A stretch of 64,000 nt of DNA from NCBI RefSeq assembly GCF_030440515.1, contig NZ_CP076543.1, forward strand, positions 7,665,001 to 7,729,000, in the 5' to 3' direction. Origin of the DNA: Streptomyces xanthophaeus (GTDB lineage: Bacteria; Actinomycetota; Actinomycetes; Streptomycetales; Streptomycetaceae). This document shows, piece by piece, positions 48,761 to 57,242 of the stretch. The first letter of the stretch is position 1; each line of letters starts with the position of its first letter. The notes below the pieces were generated by a model. That model saw only the letters and a program-made list of their open reading frames with translations, searched no databases and was not told the origin of the DNA. The position numbers and the translations under genes are program-made.

Positions 48761-50548
48761 TCAGGCGGTGTTGGGGTGGCTGCCGGTGGTGGGGTCGCAT
48801 GCGAGGCAGGTGTCGTATTCGCGGTCGAGGCGGAAGCCGTGGAGGGGGCCCTCGCAGACAGTGCAGAGGGGGGTGTCTGAGGGGGTGTTTTCACCCCCCT
48901 CTCCCCGACCTCCCTGCTCCCTAGAGAGGGGAGCCGGGGAGGGAGGTTCGTTTATGGGCTTCCCCGCGACCTCCCCACTGTTTGGGGGGATGTTTGAGCT
49001 GGGGTTTTGTGCTTCCTCCCTGGACCTCCCCGGCTCGACCCGGGGAGGTTGGTTGAAAGTTGCACCGGGGAGGTTTTCGGGGAGGTTCTCGGAGCCCATC
49101 CGGGGGTCCTCAAAGGAGTCCCGGGCTTTGCGGATCTGGAGGGCTTTCTCGATCTTCGACTTGGCCATCGAGATGCCCGCGTCGGCGCACCAGCGGGTGA
49201 CCCGGGGCGCTCCCCAGACGATCGGGACACCCGCAGTGTCGAGGCGGTGGACGAGCCATTCCGGGGAGTTGGGTTCAAGCGCGCGGGGCCGCATGTCGAG
49301 GCTTTCGAGGACGACGGAGGTGACGGGCCGGCCGTCGGCCTTGAACTCGCCGTCGAGGGTGACGACGCGGAGCCCGAACTGGAGGTCGCCGCCTTCCTCG
49401 TCGTCTTTCTGCTTACCGGTCTTCAGGGTGACGACGATGTTCTTGGCGTTGTCGCCTTTCTTGCTCACGTGCAGCTCGGACTGGAGAGCCCCCTTGGCGG
49501 CGGTGGAGCCGCGGCCGTGGTCACCGACGTGCCCGGTGTGGTGAATGACGAGGACGCACGCGGCGGTGGCGGTGCGGAGCTGCTCCATGCGGTCGATGAC
49601 GACGCCGAGCTCCTTGGCGGAGTTCTCCTCGACGCCGACGGAGACGCGGGCCTGGGTGTCGATGACGATCAAGGCAGGCTGGAGGCGGCGCATGGCCTCG
49701 ATGAGGGTGTCCCACTCGGGACTCATGGCCTGGACGGGCCGGGGCAGGAAGAGGACGTTGTCCATCTTGATCCCGTAGTGCTTCTCCCAGGCGCGGACGC
49801 GTTTGCGGATGCCGCGGGCGCCCTCGGCGACGAGGTAGACGACGGTGCCCTGGCGCACGTACTGGCCGTGCCACTTCATGCCGGTGCCGACATGTCCGGC
49901 GAAGTCGATCGTCATGAACGACTTCATGTGCCCGGAGGGGCCGATGACGCGGGCGATCGAGTCGAGGTGGAGGAGGTCGCCGACGAGGGGTTCCAGCGAC
50001 GGCATGTTGTCGAGGCTGGACGCGTCGAGGAGTTCGGCGAGGAGCGCGTCGACGGGGTCGCCGGAACGGCCGGCCTGGCGTTCTTGCTGCCGCTTGAGGT
50101 AGTCGTCAATGAAGGTGACGGCGGTGCCGGGCTCGGCGTCGGGGGCGGTGGCCTGCTGGACGATGCGGCGGCCGAGTTCGGCCTCGGCGCGGAGTTCGGC
50201 GGCGGCGCGGATCTTGTCGGCGTAATACAGGGGGTCGCCGGAGACGTGGTTGGCGAGGTCGGCGACGAAGTTGGGGCCGCCAGCGCGGGCAAGGAGTTTC
50301 TTGCGTTCCAGGGTCCTGCGGAGGTTCAGCGGGTCGGTGGGCTGGCCGGCGTCGTACAGCTCGCCGAGAACATCCCAGATGACTTCGTGGGCGGGCCGGT
50401 AGAAGTCGGAGCGCTGGAGCACCGTGCGGACGCGCGGGACGTGGTGGGCGTCGTGGATGCAGTCGCCGAGGACGTACAGCTCGGCCTCGATGAACTCGGG
50501 CACCCGCTCGTCCGCCGGTTGGTGCGGGAAGGGGTGGACGTTCTCCAC
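48761..50548 (-). CDS. DnaB-N / RepA-like replicative ATPase
   Basis: 595 aa starting at GTG 50548 after GAGGAG. Residues 15-115 form a DnaB N-terminal helical domain (VPEFIEAELYVLGDCIHDAHHVPRVRTVLQRSDFYRPAHEVIWDVLGELYDAGQPTD). Residues 190-420 are a RecA-like ATPase of the RepA/AAA_25 type, with Walker A GPSGHMKS (203-210), Walker B ALIVIDTQAR and VLVIHHTGHVGD. Then comes an HTH-like region and a Pro-rich tail ending in a CxxC pair (CTVCEGP, CLACDP). No separate primase or polymerase is seen, so it probably loads host machinery. Confidence 0.85.
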   Translation of the reverse strand: MENVHPFPHQPADERVPEFIEAELYVLGDCIHDAHHVPRVRTVLQRSDFYRPAHEVIWDVLGELYDAGQPTDPLNLRRTLERKKLLARAGGPNFVADLANHVSGDPLYYADKIRAAAELRAEAELGRRIVQQATAPDAEPGTAVTFIDDYLKRQQERQAGRSGDPVDALLAELLDASSLDNMPSLEPLVGDLLHLDSIARVIGPSGHMKSFMTIDFAGHVGTGMKWHGQYVRQGTVVYLVAEGARGIRKRVRAWEKHYGIKMDNVLFLPRPVQAMSPEWDTLIEAMRRLQPALIVIDTQARVSVGVEENSAKELGVVIDRMEQLRTATAACVLVIHHTGHVGDHGRGSTAAKGALQSELHVSKKGDNAKNIVVTLKTGKQKDDEEGGDLQFGLRVVTLDGEFKADGRPVTSVVLESLDMRPRALEPNSPEWLVHRLDTAGVPIVWGAPRVTRWCADAGISMAKSKIEKALQIRKARDSFEDPRMGSENLPENLPGATFNQPPRVEPGRSREEAQNPSSNIPPNSGEVAGKPINEPPSPAPLSREQGGRGEGGENTPSDTPLCTVCEGPLHGFRLDREYDTCLACDPTTGSHPNTA

Positions 50549-50558
50549 GCGGGGCTCC

Positions 50559-50855
50559 TCAGAACAGGGTGTCGGGTTCGGTGGTGCAGCGGTGTTCGGT
50601 GACGTGCGGGTGTGGACAGGTCGCGGGGTGCAGTGATCCGGTCCAGGCCAGCCGCGGTGAGGTGAACTCACTGGGCTGGCGCAGGCACCAGATCAGCCGG
50701 TTCGGTTCGCGTACCGCGGCCTGCTCGCTCGGGGTGAGGGGCTGGAGGTCGGCGGTGATGTTGAGGGCGGCGATCTGCCCTACCCACTGGGTGAGGACGG
50801 GGGCCCGGCAGCGCGGGCACCGGGAGTCGGCTCCCGCGCTGCCGGGCCGGGCCAT
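50559..50855 (-). CDS. 98-aa Cys-containing protein
   Basis: SRCPRCRAPVLTQWVGQIAALNITADLQPLTPSEQAAVREPNRLIWCLR and TCPHPHVTEHRC. A CxxC pair near the start and C/H pairs near the end suggest a zinc-binding fold. ATG overlaps the previous stop. Function unknown. Confidence 0.65.
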   Translation of the reverse strand: MARPGSAGADSRCPRCRAPVLTQWVGQIAALNITADLQPLTPSEQAAVREPNRLIWCLRQPSEFTSPRLAWTGSLHPATCPHPHVTEHRCTTEPDTLF

Positions 50856-51169
50856 CAGGCGACCTCGTCGAGCGTTCCGTCGCTGGTGCGCCGCTCGTAC
50901 AGGTCCCGCATCAGGTGCCGGAGCTGGTCCTGGGTGAGGGCATCTCCGGCCACCTCGATCTGCGTGATGCGGATCTTGACGGAGGGGTCCTTGTCCTCGT
51001 CGGGGCCGGGCTCGGTGCGCTCGACGTGGGACAGCTGGACGATGGCCATCCAGTTGCCGCGCCGCTGCTTGAACATCTCGGACGCGAACGGTTCCAGCGC
51101 CTCGGCGGGGTCAGTGAGGACCTTCGAATCGAACTTGACGGTGGCATCAACGCGGATCGGGGTGCTCAT
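50855..51169 (-). CDS. 104-aa early phage protein
   Basis: Beta-rich (IRVDATVKFDSKVLTD ... NWMAIVQLSHVERTE ... SVKIRITQIEVAGDALTQDQLRHLMRDLYERRT), ending in a helix. Similar acid-rich small proteins are common in actinophages beside recombination genes. Function unknown. Confidence 0.65.
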   Translation of the reverse strand: MSTPIRVDATVKFDSKVLTDPAEALEPFASEMFKQRRGNWMAIVQLSHVERTEPGPDEDKDPSVKIRITQIEVAGDALTQDQLRHLMRDLYERRTSDGTLDEVA

Positions 51170-51390
51170 GCGGCTTGTGCTCCTTCGGCGAGGGTGTGGC
51201 GGCTGGCGTAGTGGTCGGCTCGGATGGTGGCGACGAACCGGGCGACGGCTTCGGCGCCGGTGACTTCGGGGGAGACGTACTGGCAGGGGATGCACTCGTA
51301 GCGAGCGCGGGGAGGGCGGGTCCAACGCCCGGATTTCAGCTGCTGGCCCATGTCGATGAACAGGCCGCCGACGATCCGGAGGCTGGTCAC
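51166..51390 (-). CDS. 74-aa early phage protein
   Basis: GTG 51390 overlaps the WhiB stop as GTGA. VTSLRIVGGLFIDMGQQLKSGRWTRPPRARYECIPCQYVSPEVTGAEAVARFVATIRADHYASRH. The CxxC plus two His suggests a metal site. Function unknown. Confidence 0.62.
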   Translation of the reverse strand: MTSLRIVGGLFIDMGQQLKSGRWTRPPRARYECIPCQYVSPEVTGAEAVARFVATIRADHYASRHTLAEGAQAA

Positions 51391-51974
51391 GCCGCGGTCT
51401 TGTACGTGTCGCGGCTCCGGTCCCACCGGACGATGTCGTCCGCCAGGTGCTCACCGGCTACACATCCGGGACGGCCGCAGACCGTCTGGGTCGTACCGTG
51501 GGCCTCGCGACCTCGGGCCAGCATCAACCCGAGCTGACCCGGGGTGTAGTTGCGGCCGAGGACCGTGATGGACGTGTTCTTGACCAGCCAGCGGACGTGG
51601 CCGTCTTCCTCCTGCTCGGTCCGCTTGGCGTACGCGTCGAAGTACGGATTGAAGCGGGCGGCCCATGCGGTGCGGATGGCCTTCTGGAGGTCTGCCGGCC
51701 GCTGCCGGGTGATGCGCCGCCGTTGGACTTCGTCGAGGGCGCCCCACACGCCGCTGTCCCAGCCGTTCTCAATGGCTGTGGTGGCGCAGGCCATACGGAC
51801 GGGGCAGCCGGTGCAGAACGCCTTGGCGGCGTCAATCTGCTGCTTTGCTGTGGCGCCACTGCCAGCAGGAAAGAAGGCATCCGGGTTGTTGCTGTCGCGG
51901 CAAAGGGCGTTGTCGGTCCAGTGCAGGGCGCGGACCGTGGTGTTGGGGGTCTGGTGACCGTAGAGGGTGGTCAT
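51387..51974 (-). CDS. WhiB-family protein with C-terminal HNH-like extension
   Basis: 195 aa. The WhiB core (residues about 18-85) has four Cys for an iron-sulfur cluster (ALCRDSN, FCTGCPVRMAC), the GVWGA turn and a basic end (RRRITRQR). Unlike normal WhiB proteins (about 85-130 aa) it continues with about 100 residues including NTSITVLGRNYTPGQLGLML and CGRPGCVAGEHLADDIV, whose C-x4-C-x3-H spacing recalls HNH_3 zinc fingers. It may bind host RNA polymerase sigma factor, as phage WhiB proteins are known to do. Confidence 0.88.
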   Translation of the reverse strand: MTTLYGHQTPNTTVRALHWTDNALCRDSNNPDAFFPAGSGATAKQQIDAAKAFCTGCPVRMACATTAIENGWDSGVWGALDEVQRRRITRQRPADLQKAIRTAWAARFNPYFDAYAKRTEQEEDGHVRWLVKNTSITVLGRNYTPGQLGLMLARGREAHGTTQTVCGRPGCVAGEHLADDIVRWDRSRDTYKTAA

Positions 51975-52249
51975 GCTGCGGCCTCCATCTGGCGGGTGCG
52001 GACCTTCGCCAGCCGGGTGCGTTCCTTGGGGCTCTTGCCACCCCAGACGCCGAACCGGCCGGACGCCGAGCGGTTGCCCTCGCTGGCCATGGCTGCGTCG
52101 AGGCACAGCTGACGGACCGGGCAGCTCAGGCAGATCCTCTTGGCCGTGCGGGTTTTGTCGGCCTCGCCCTTTTCGGGGAAGAATTCGTCGGGGTCGGTCT
52201 GGGCGCACACTCCGTATGCGGTCCAGGCGGGGACAGCGGGCCAGATCAC
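51971..52249 (-). CDS. WhiB-family protein (short)
   Basis: 92 aa, one WhiB domain: GVCAQTDPDEFFPEKG, RICLSCPVRQLC, and RFGVWGGKSPKERTRL. All four cluster Cys, the G-V-W-G turn and a basic tail are present. GTG start; 4-nt overlap with the previous gene and with the longer WhiB gene, so the two are co-translated. Confidence 0.9.
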   Translation of the reverse strand: MIWPAVPAWTAYGVCAQTDPDEFFPEKGEADKTRTAKRICLSCPVRQLCLDAAMASEGNRSASGRFGVWGGKSPKERTRLAKVRTRQMEAAA

Positions 52250-52680
52250 AGGGCACCTCCGAACAGGGCGTTGAATGCGGCGTTGTCGCGGTCGCGTTCG
52301 GCCCGGTCGCTGACGTGGGCCGGGGCGACGCAGTGCCGCATGTCGCAGGAGGTACGAGCGCGGCCGATGGGGTCGCGTCCGGTCCGGATCCGAAATGCGA
52401 CCTTGTGGGGGCTGTGAGAGCGGCCCTTCCAGCCGACTTTCAGCTGCCCCGTGGGGGTGATCTCTCCGACCCAGATGAGGTGCCCGCCGGGCTGGGCTTC
52501 GGTCCGTTCGTGGAACAGGGCCTCGATGCTGGGGGCGGGCGGGACGGACAGCAGGTTGGGAATGCCCAGGGCCCGGCGCATGTCCTGGACGCGGGTGGGT
52601 GAGATGTGGAGGCGGCGGCCGATGATGTGGTTGGGCAGGCCTTCGTGGAGGAGGACGGCGACGTCGCTGCGGATGGTCAT
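52246..52680 (-). CDS. HTH plus HNH_3-like nuclease domain
   Basis: 144 aa. N-terminal helix-turn-helix (VAVLLHEGLPNHIIGRRLHISPTRVQDMRRALGIP), then LIWVGEITPTGQLKVGWKGRSHSPHKVAFRIRTGRDPIG and TSCDMRHCVAPAHVSDRAERD. The C-x4-C-x4-H and AxxxxRIRTG match the HNH_3/AP2-like homing type. Likely a phage DNA endonuclease or regulator. Confidence 0.72.
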   Translation of the reverse strand: MTIRSDVAVLLHEGLPNHIIGRRLHISPTRVQDMRRALGIPNLLSVPPAPSIEALFHERTEAQPGGHLIWVGEITPTGQLKVGWKGRSHSPHKVAFRIRTGRDPIGRARTSCDMRHCVAPAHVSDRAERDRDNAAFNALFGGAL

Positions 52681-53219
52681 CGGGCCGCCGCCTCGGTGAG
52701 CCGCCAGACCCGGATCACGGCGCCCGGCTCGTCGAGCGCGTCGAGGCCTTCGCCGGGGTGCATCTTGCGGGCGGTGACCTCGACGATTCGGGAGTCGTCG
52801 GCGATGGCCCCGGAGGTGGTGAGGGCGTCGAAGGTGGAGCGGAGGAGCTTGTCGAGGTCGCCGCTGTCGCGGGTGGTGGGCCAGGTGAGGCGGTACTTGG
52901 GGGCACTGGCCGGCTTGCGGACGGTGAACGCGATCTCGACCGAGAGGGGCCCGTCGAGCGGGTCGTAGGGTCCGCCGGGGACCCCGCCGTGCTTGATGGC
53001 GTGGCGGATGGTCATCGCTTTGCGGACGGCGGTTTCAACTGCTTCGCGCCACGGCCTTACGCGAGTGGACTGCTCGATGAGGCGGCCGCGGCCGACGTGC
53101 CGCTTGCTGCCCTGCGGGGCGGGCCGGTGGTTGCGGACAACGATGGTGAGGTCCGCGGGGCTGGTGCCCGCGGCCGGGAGGATGGGCATCCCGGCCGCGG
53201 GGGTCTCGGTGAGGGTCAT
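52677..53219 (-). CDS. RusA-family crossover junction endonuclease
   Basis: 180 aa. An N-terminal PQGSKRHVGRGRLIEQSTRVRPWREAV, VEIAFTVRKPASAPKYRLTWPTTRDSGDLDKLLRSTFDALTTSGAIADDSRIVEV. The catalytic Asp set (GDLDKLLR, DDSRI) and Lys match RusA, which resolves Holliday junctions. It is near ERF and YqaJ, so the three make a recombination system. Confidence 0.87.
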   Translation of the reverse strand: MTLTETPAAGMPILPAAGTSPADLTIVVRNHRPAPQGSKRHVGRGRLIEQSTRVRPWREAVETAVRKAMTIRHAIKHGGVPGGPYDPLDGPLSVEIAFTVRKPASAPKYRLTWPTTRDSGDLDKLLRSTFDALTTSGAIADDSRIVEVTARKMHPGEGLDALDEPGAVIRVWRLTEAAAR

Positions 53220-53590
53220 GCGGCTGCCTCGGCCAGGCGCGGGATCCCGCTGTTGGCGGCCGTGAGGATCGCGACCTCTTCGTGGAGCCCCTTGTGGGCG
53301 GCCTTGAGGTCGTGGATCTGGCGGCGCAGCTCGGCGGTCTGTGCGTCGTCGACGACGCCGGCCCGGAGCTGGTCGATCAGCCGGGCCCGCCGCTCCAGCT
53401 CCTGCTTCAGGAAACCGACCTGCTCGTCCGTGCCCCCGCGCCCGGACCGCATCGACTTGACGAGGGCGGCTTCGGTGGCTTCCAGCTTGGATTCCAGGTC
53501 GCGGATCTTGACGGCCTGGCCGTCGATGACGCCCTGCGCGCGGTTCTGGTCGCCGCGGAATCGTCGGATGAGGTCTCGTACTCGCATCAT
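53216..53590 (-). CDS. Coiled-coil early protein, 124 aa
   Basis: Starts MMRVRDLIRRFRGDQNRAQG and continues as a heptad-rich coil (VKIRDLESKLEATEAALVKSMRSGRGGTDEQVGFLKQELERRARLIDQLRAG ... AELRRQIHDLKAAHKGLHEEVAILTAA). The second ATG (53587) overlaps the exonuclease stop. Placed between exonuclease and RusA; may be a scaffold for them. Confidence 0.65.
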   Translation of the reverse strand: MMRVRDLIRRFRGDQNRAQGVIDGQAVKIRDLESKLEATEAALVKSMRSGRGGTDEQVGFLKQELERRARLIDQLRAGVVDDAQTAELRRQIHDLKAAHKGLHEEVAILTAANSGIPRLAEAAA

Positions 53591-54333
53591 TGGTCTCCGT
53601 CCTGCTGTCGGGGGATGAGGGGCCAAGAACCGTCGACGACCTTGTTCGGGTCGCCGCCCTGCTCCGGCGTCGCCTTCGTGCGGAACCACTGCTGCAGCCC
53701 TGCCTGCTGGTCGGCTCGCCACCGCTTCTGCTGGGTGAAGAGGACCGTCGGCGGGTGGTCGTCGAGGAGGGGGAATCGCTGGAACTGCGCCTCGGCGATC
53801 AGGAGGGCTGCGAGGGCGTCGGCCTCGGCGGTGTGCCAGTCGGTCAGCTCGACGCCGTACCGCTCCGCGGTGGGCTTCAGCTTTCGCATGCCGGTGCCCT
53901 TGACGTACTTGTCGAACTGCTTGTCGATGACGTGCGGGTCCAGCAGCGGCGGAACCGTCGCCTCGGGCAGCCGCTCGGCCATCGTCGGGAGCCGGTGGCG
54001 TTCCAGGTCGCGGGCCAGGATCGTCCAGTCGAACGACAGGTTGAACGCGATTACCGGCATGCCGTAGGCGAGGGCCTTCGCGATGTGGTCGGCAATGTCG
54101 TCGAGGGCGGCCGCCGGTGCGGCGCCGGTCGCCGCCTTCGCGTCGTCGATGCCGTGGACCTCGGTGGCTTCGGCCGGGATGGGTACGCCCGGGTTGATGA
54201 GCCACGACATGACCTTGTCCGGGTGGCCACCGCCGCGGGCGACGAGCGCGGCGGTGACGATGCGGTCTTCGAGCGGGTTGGGTCCGGTCGTCTCGGTGTC
54301 GAATGCGAGCTTGCGGACGTCGGCGAACTTCAT
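53587..54333 (-). CDS. DnaQ-like 3'-5' exonuclease
   Basis: 248 aa with DEDD motifs in order: Exo I LAFDTETTGPNP, Exo II IAFNLSFDWTIL, Exo III HTAEADALAALLIAE. The His in motif III makes it DEDDh type. It overlaps the ERF gene by 4 nt. It may act on recombination ends or as proofreading partner of host polymerase. Confidence 0.9.
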   Translation of the reverse strand: MKFADVRKLAFDTETTGPNPLEDRIVTAALVARGGGHPDKVMSWLINPGVPIPAEATEVHGIDDAKAATGAAPAAALDDIADHIAKALAYGMPVIAFNLSFDWTILARDLERHRLPTMAERLPEATVPPLLDPHVIDKQFDKYVKGTGMRKLKPTAERYGVELTDWHTAEADALAALLIAEAQFQRFPLLDDHPPTVLFTQQKRWRADQQAGLQQWFRTKATPEQGGDPNKVVDGSWPLIPRQQDGDQ

Positions 54334-55112
54334 GAGCCACCCCCGGCCGCGCGCTCCTTGCCGATCCGGACGACCATGTCGCCGATCCGCTCCTCGTCGC
54401 CGACCTCGTTGGTGACAAGCGCGCCCAGCTGCCGCGTGGTGTTCAGCTCGTGGTGGATCTGCCGCAGGCGGCCGGCGCTGGTTTTCGGGTCGCAAATCTC
54501 GTCCAGATACGACACGGCGGGGCGGATCGGGTCCTGGCCGCGTTCGTGGCGCTCGGAGTCAGGTTCCGTGTCGTGGGTCGGCGTCAATCCGAAGCCGAGA
54601 AGCAGCGTTCGGAGAGCGACGGACTGTGCCTTGGTGGTGCTCTTATCGGCCGTGTCCAGGGCCTCACCGCGGGTCTGGAGGGTGAGCGTGTCGCCCATCG
54701 GGCCCATGATTGTCCAGTGAACAAGGGCGGTGCACTCGCGCATCTTGCTGCCGGACTTGGTGGTCTTCTCGCCGTACTCGGCGGCCACTTCCGACGACAG
54801 GACATTCACGCCGTGCTTCAGCGTGACCGGGCCGAACACGTTCACCACTGTGTCGACGCCCCGGAAGTTGAAGCGTGTGCCGGACTGGTTGTACAGCTCG
54901 CCCTTGGCGATGGCCCGGATGTCGCGGCGGACCCGAAGCCACGCGATGTGGACCGGCACCATCTCGGGTTCGTTGTCGCCCGGTTCGTACCCGGCCATCG
55001 GGTCCGGTGCGGGGAACTGGCTGGCGTGCTCCTGCGGGAGCGCCGGGTCACTCTGTTGCGGATCGGTCAGGGTGCGGCCGGCGGCCGCGGCTGCGTTCTC
55101 GCGCAGACCCAT
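54330..55112 (-). CDS. ERF-family single-strand annealing protein
   Basis: 260 aa. VHIAWLRVRRDIRAIAKGELYNQSGTRFNFRGVDTVVNVFGPVTLKHGVNVL is the family's DNA-binding core, then KMRECTALVHWTIMGPMGDTLTLQTRGEALDTADKSTTKAQSVALRTLLLGFGL. The Lys-rich and Gly-Glu-Ala motifs match ERF annealing proteins. It pairs with the YqaJ exonuclease 1 nt upstream as in Red-like systems. Confidence 0.88.
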   Translation of the reverse strand: MGLRENAAAAAGRTLTDPQQSDPALPQEHASQFPAPDPMAGYEPGDNEPEMVPVHIAWLRVRRDIRAIAKGELYNQSGTRFNFRGVDTVVNVFGPVTLKHGVNVLSSEVAAEYGEKTTKSGSKMRECTALVHWTIMGPMGDTLTLQTRGEALDTADKSTTKAQSVALRTLLLGFGLTPTHDTEPDSERHERGQDPIRPAVSYLDEICDPKTSAGRLRQIHHELNTTRQLGALVTNEVGDEERIGDMVVRIGKERAAGGGS

Positions 55113-55113
55113 G

Positions 55114-56151
55114 TCAGATTCCCCCCTTGAACTGCTTGGCGATGTCGATGCGTTCCGTCGGGTTCGGGGCCACGCAGGCCGCGTAGGCGTCCGGCCACCG
55201 CTCGGCCAGGAGCTCCAGGTCGACCTTCGGGGCCGCGTTGGAGGGCTCCAGGGAGTAGGCGCGCTCGCCGCCGATCAGAGCGGCCTGCGCGCCGCCGAGC
55301 GCCGCGATCATCCGGGCCTTGGCCGCGTTCTTTGCCTTCTTCTCCGTCGCCTCGGCGCGCTGGTGCACGCCGTAGTCGTAGAGGGCGTCGAGGGCGTCGT
55401 CGTGGCGGGCGATGTCGACCTCGCCGGAGCGGGTCGGGTGGAGCCGGCGGAACAGACGCGTCAGGGCCTCGCCGTCCCCGGCCACCGGCGGCGGCACCTG
55501 GGCCTGCACGTGCTCGAACCAGAAGCGGTCGACGGCCGTGGTGATGTCGGCCATGACGTCCGTGTACTGGTCGGCGCGGATCGTGCCCTGGTGGTACTCG
55601 TTGCCGCCGATGAGGACCGCGTAGTGCATGTGCCGGTAGCCGCAGACGATGATCTGCCACAGCACCTGGGCGAGGACATCGTCCGGGGCCCCGGCGTGCC
55701 ACTGGGCGGCCTTGAACGCGGAGCGGGTCTTGACCTCCAGGGCGCAGACGTCCTGCTCGTCCTCGTTGAGTGGGCACTTGAGGACCCGCCGGTCGAGCGT
55801 GGTCATCCGGTGCGGGTGATCCTCGTGCGCCACTAGGCCGACGCGGCGGACGTTGCTGCGGTTCTGCATGGCCCACCGTCGGGCGACGGGCTCCTCGTTG
55901 ACGTTGCCCCAGTAGGCGGCTTCCCCGGCGTCGTCGACGTCGTGGCCGAGTTTGTCGAGGTACACCTTGAGCGGCGGGTTGTCCTTGATCAGGCCGAGGA
56001 CTGCCGGGGTGTCGCTGGAACCCATGCCGAGACGGCGTGCGGTGAGCCAGACTTCGCGGTCGGCGTCGGCGGAGAGGATGAGGCGGCCGGTCGGGGTGAC
56101 CTTGCGGCCGGCGGCCGGGGCGACTGCCCCGGCCTGCACGGTCTCGGTCAT
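55114..56151 (-). CDS. YqaJ-type recombinase exonuclease
   Basis: 345 aa. WLTARRLGMGSSDTPAVLGLIKDNPPLKVYLDKLG, then YWGNVNEEPVARRWAMQN and LEVKTRSAFKAAQW, the latter two containing the E and E-V-K motifs of PD-(D/E)XK nucleases; QVLWQIIVCGYRHMHYAVLIGG is the final conserved strand. Partner of ERF for double-strand break end processing. Confidence 0.9.
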   Translation of the reverse strand: MTETVQAGAVAPAAGRKVTPTGRLILSADADREVWLTARRLGMGSSDTPAVLGLIKDNPPLKVYLDKLGHDVDDAGEAAYWGNVNEEPVARRWAMQNRSNVRRVGLVAHEDHPHRMTTLDRRVLKCPLNEDEQDVCALEVKTRSAFKAAQWHAGAPDDVLAQVLWQIIVCGYRHMHYAVLIGGNEYHQGTIRADQYTDVMADITTAVDRFWFEHVQAQVPPPVAGDGEALTRLFRRLHPTRSGEVDIARHDDALDALYDYGVHQRAEATEKKAKNAAKARMIAALGGAQAALIGGERAYSLEPSNAAPKVDLELLAERWPDAYAACVAPNPTERIDIAKQFKGGI

Positions 56152-56375
56152 CGGCCACCCCCGACGGAGCGCAGCCAGTACATGCGGTTGTCCCTCGGCC
56201 CGGTCGCGTACACCAGTCCCTGAGCCACGAGGGCCTCCAGGTCCTGACGCGCGGTGGACCTCTGTGTGGCGATGCCCTTCGCGAGGTACAGGCGGTGGGC
56301 CATGCCAGTGCGGATGGGGCCAGGCTGTTCCTGGAAGAGGCGCCGCAGTACGTGCAGCCGATCGCGGGGGGTCAC
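56148..56375 (-). CDS. 75-aa winged-helix protein
   Basis: TPRDRLHVLRRLFQEQPGPIRTGMAHRLYLAKGIATQRSTARQDLEALVAQGLVYATGPRDNRMYWLRS fits a small winged helix-turn-helix with wing. GTG start, GTGA overlap upstream, ATGA overlap downstream. Possible early regulator. Confidence 0.72.
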   Translation of the reverse strand: MTPRDRLHVLRRLFQEQPGPIRTGMAHRLYLAKGIATQRSTARQDLEALVAQGLVYATGPRDNRMYWLRSVGGGR

Positions 56376-56644
56376 CGGTTCTCACCCCGGTCCGCGTTCA
56401 GCAGCGCGGCCAGGTACCCGGCCAGCGGCACCGACTGAACCTCGATGACCGGCTCCGGACAGCAGGGGTACACGTTGCCGTCGTCCGGGTCGTGGTCCTC
56501 GTCAAGGCAGACCGGGGCGATACCAGTCGGTCCGTGGGTGCCTTCCGTGCTGTAGCAGACCCGCCATTCCGGGGCCGCGTCTCCGCCAGTCAGGCGGGCC
56601 AGTTCGATGCGGGCGTCCGCGCGGGCCCTGTCGATGGCGCTCAC
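56372..56644 (-). CDS. 90-aa early protein
   Basis: Begins AIDRARADARIELARLTGGD and continues PVCLDEDHDPDDGNVYPCCPEPVIEVQSVPLAGYLAALL. Three Cys and an acidic loop. GTGA overlaps. Unknown. Confidence 0.6.
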   Translation of the reverse strand: MSAIDRARADARIELARLTGGDAAPEWRVCYSTEGTHGPTGIAPVCLDEDHDPDDGNVYPCCPEPVIEVQSVPLAGYLAALLNADRGENR

Positions 56645-57039
56645 GACGCCCTCCGCTGCGGTTGGCCGGGAACCTTGGACAGCAGCACCCGGGCGGCCCG
56701 CGCCGGGTTGAAGCGGGCCAGGGGTCCGATCGCCGCGTCCAACTCGTCCCGCAACCGCAGCAGCCGGGCCAGGTTGAGGCTGGTCTCCGCGTCGTCCATC
56801 GCGGCCGCGTCCTCGACGTTCTGCACGAGTACGTCCAGCTCGCCCTCGCGGGGCGAGATGACGGCCTCGGCGAGCGCGTCGAGCTGCGCGATGATGTCGG
56901 CGCGGGCCTCGTCGGAGCCCCAGTGCGCAACGAGAGAAACGAGAGTGTCGTGCCGGATCTGGTCGGCACGGAGGATGCCGGCGGCCCAGGTGGCGTCGAG
57001 GCGGACGGACAGGCCCGGCTCGCGGGAAGGGTTCGTCAT
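56641..57039 (-). CDS. 132-aa helical early protein
   Basis: LSVRLDATWAAGILRADQIRHDTLVSLVAHWGSDEARADIIAQLDALAEAVISPREGELDVLVQNVEDAAAMDDAETSLNLARLLRLRDELDAAI. All-helical, acidic. Overlaps upstream and downstream genes by 4 nt. Unknown. Confidence 0.63.
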   Translation of the reverse strand: MTNPSREPGLSVRLDATWAAGILRADQIRHDTLVSLVAHWGSDEARADIIAQLDALAEAVISPREGELDVLVQNVEDAAAMDDAETSLNLARLLRLRDELDAAIGPLARFNPARAARVLLSKVPGQPQRRAS

Positions 57040-57242
57040 CGGGTCACGCCCTTCGTGTGGATGCGGTCGGACGGGCGGAGGGAACAGCGTCGGCAGCGGG
57101 TGTGCGGAGTGCTCGTCCAGGACGGGACGACACGGACCGGGTCGCCCTGGTGCGGGGTTTCGGCCTCGTAGTCGCAGCCGGGGCAGGAGCCCTGCATCAG
57201 CACGTAGCCGTGGGCGCACAGCACCCGGACGCGGTCAGACAT
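57036..57242 (-). CDS. 68-aa protein with two CxxC pairs
   Basis: RVRVLCAHGYVLMQGSCPGCDYEAETPHQGD ... HTRCRRCSLRPSDR; two CxxC pairs plus Cys/His form a likely zinc ribbon. Overlaps both neighbours. Unknown. Confidence 0.63.
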   Translation of the reverse strand: MSDRVRVLCAHGYVLMQGSCPGCDYEAETPHQGDPVRVVPSWTSTPHTRCRRCSLRPSDRIHTKGVTR

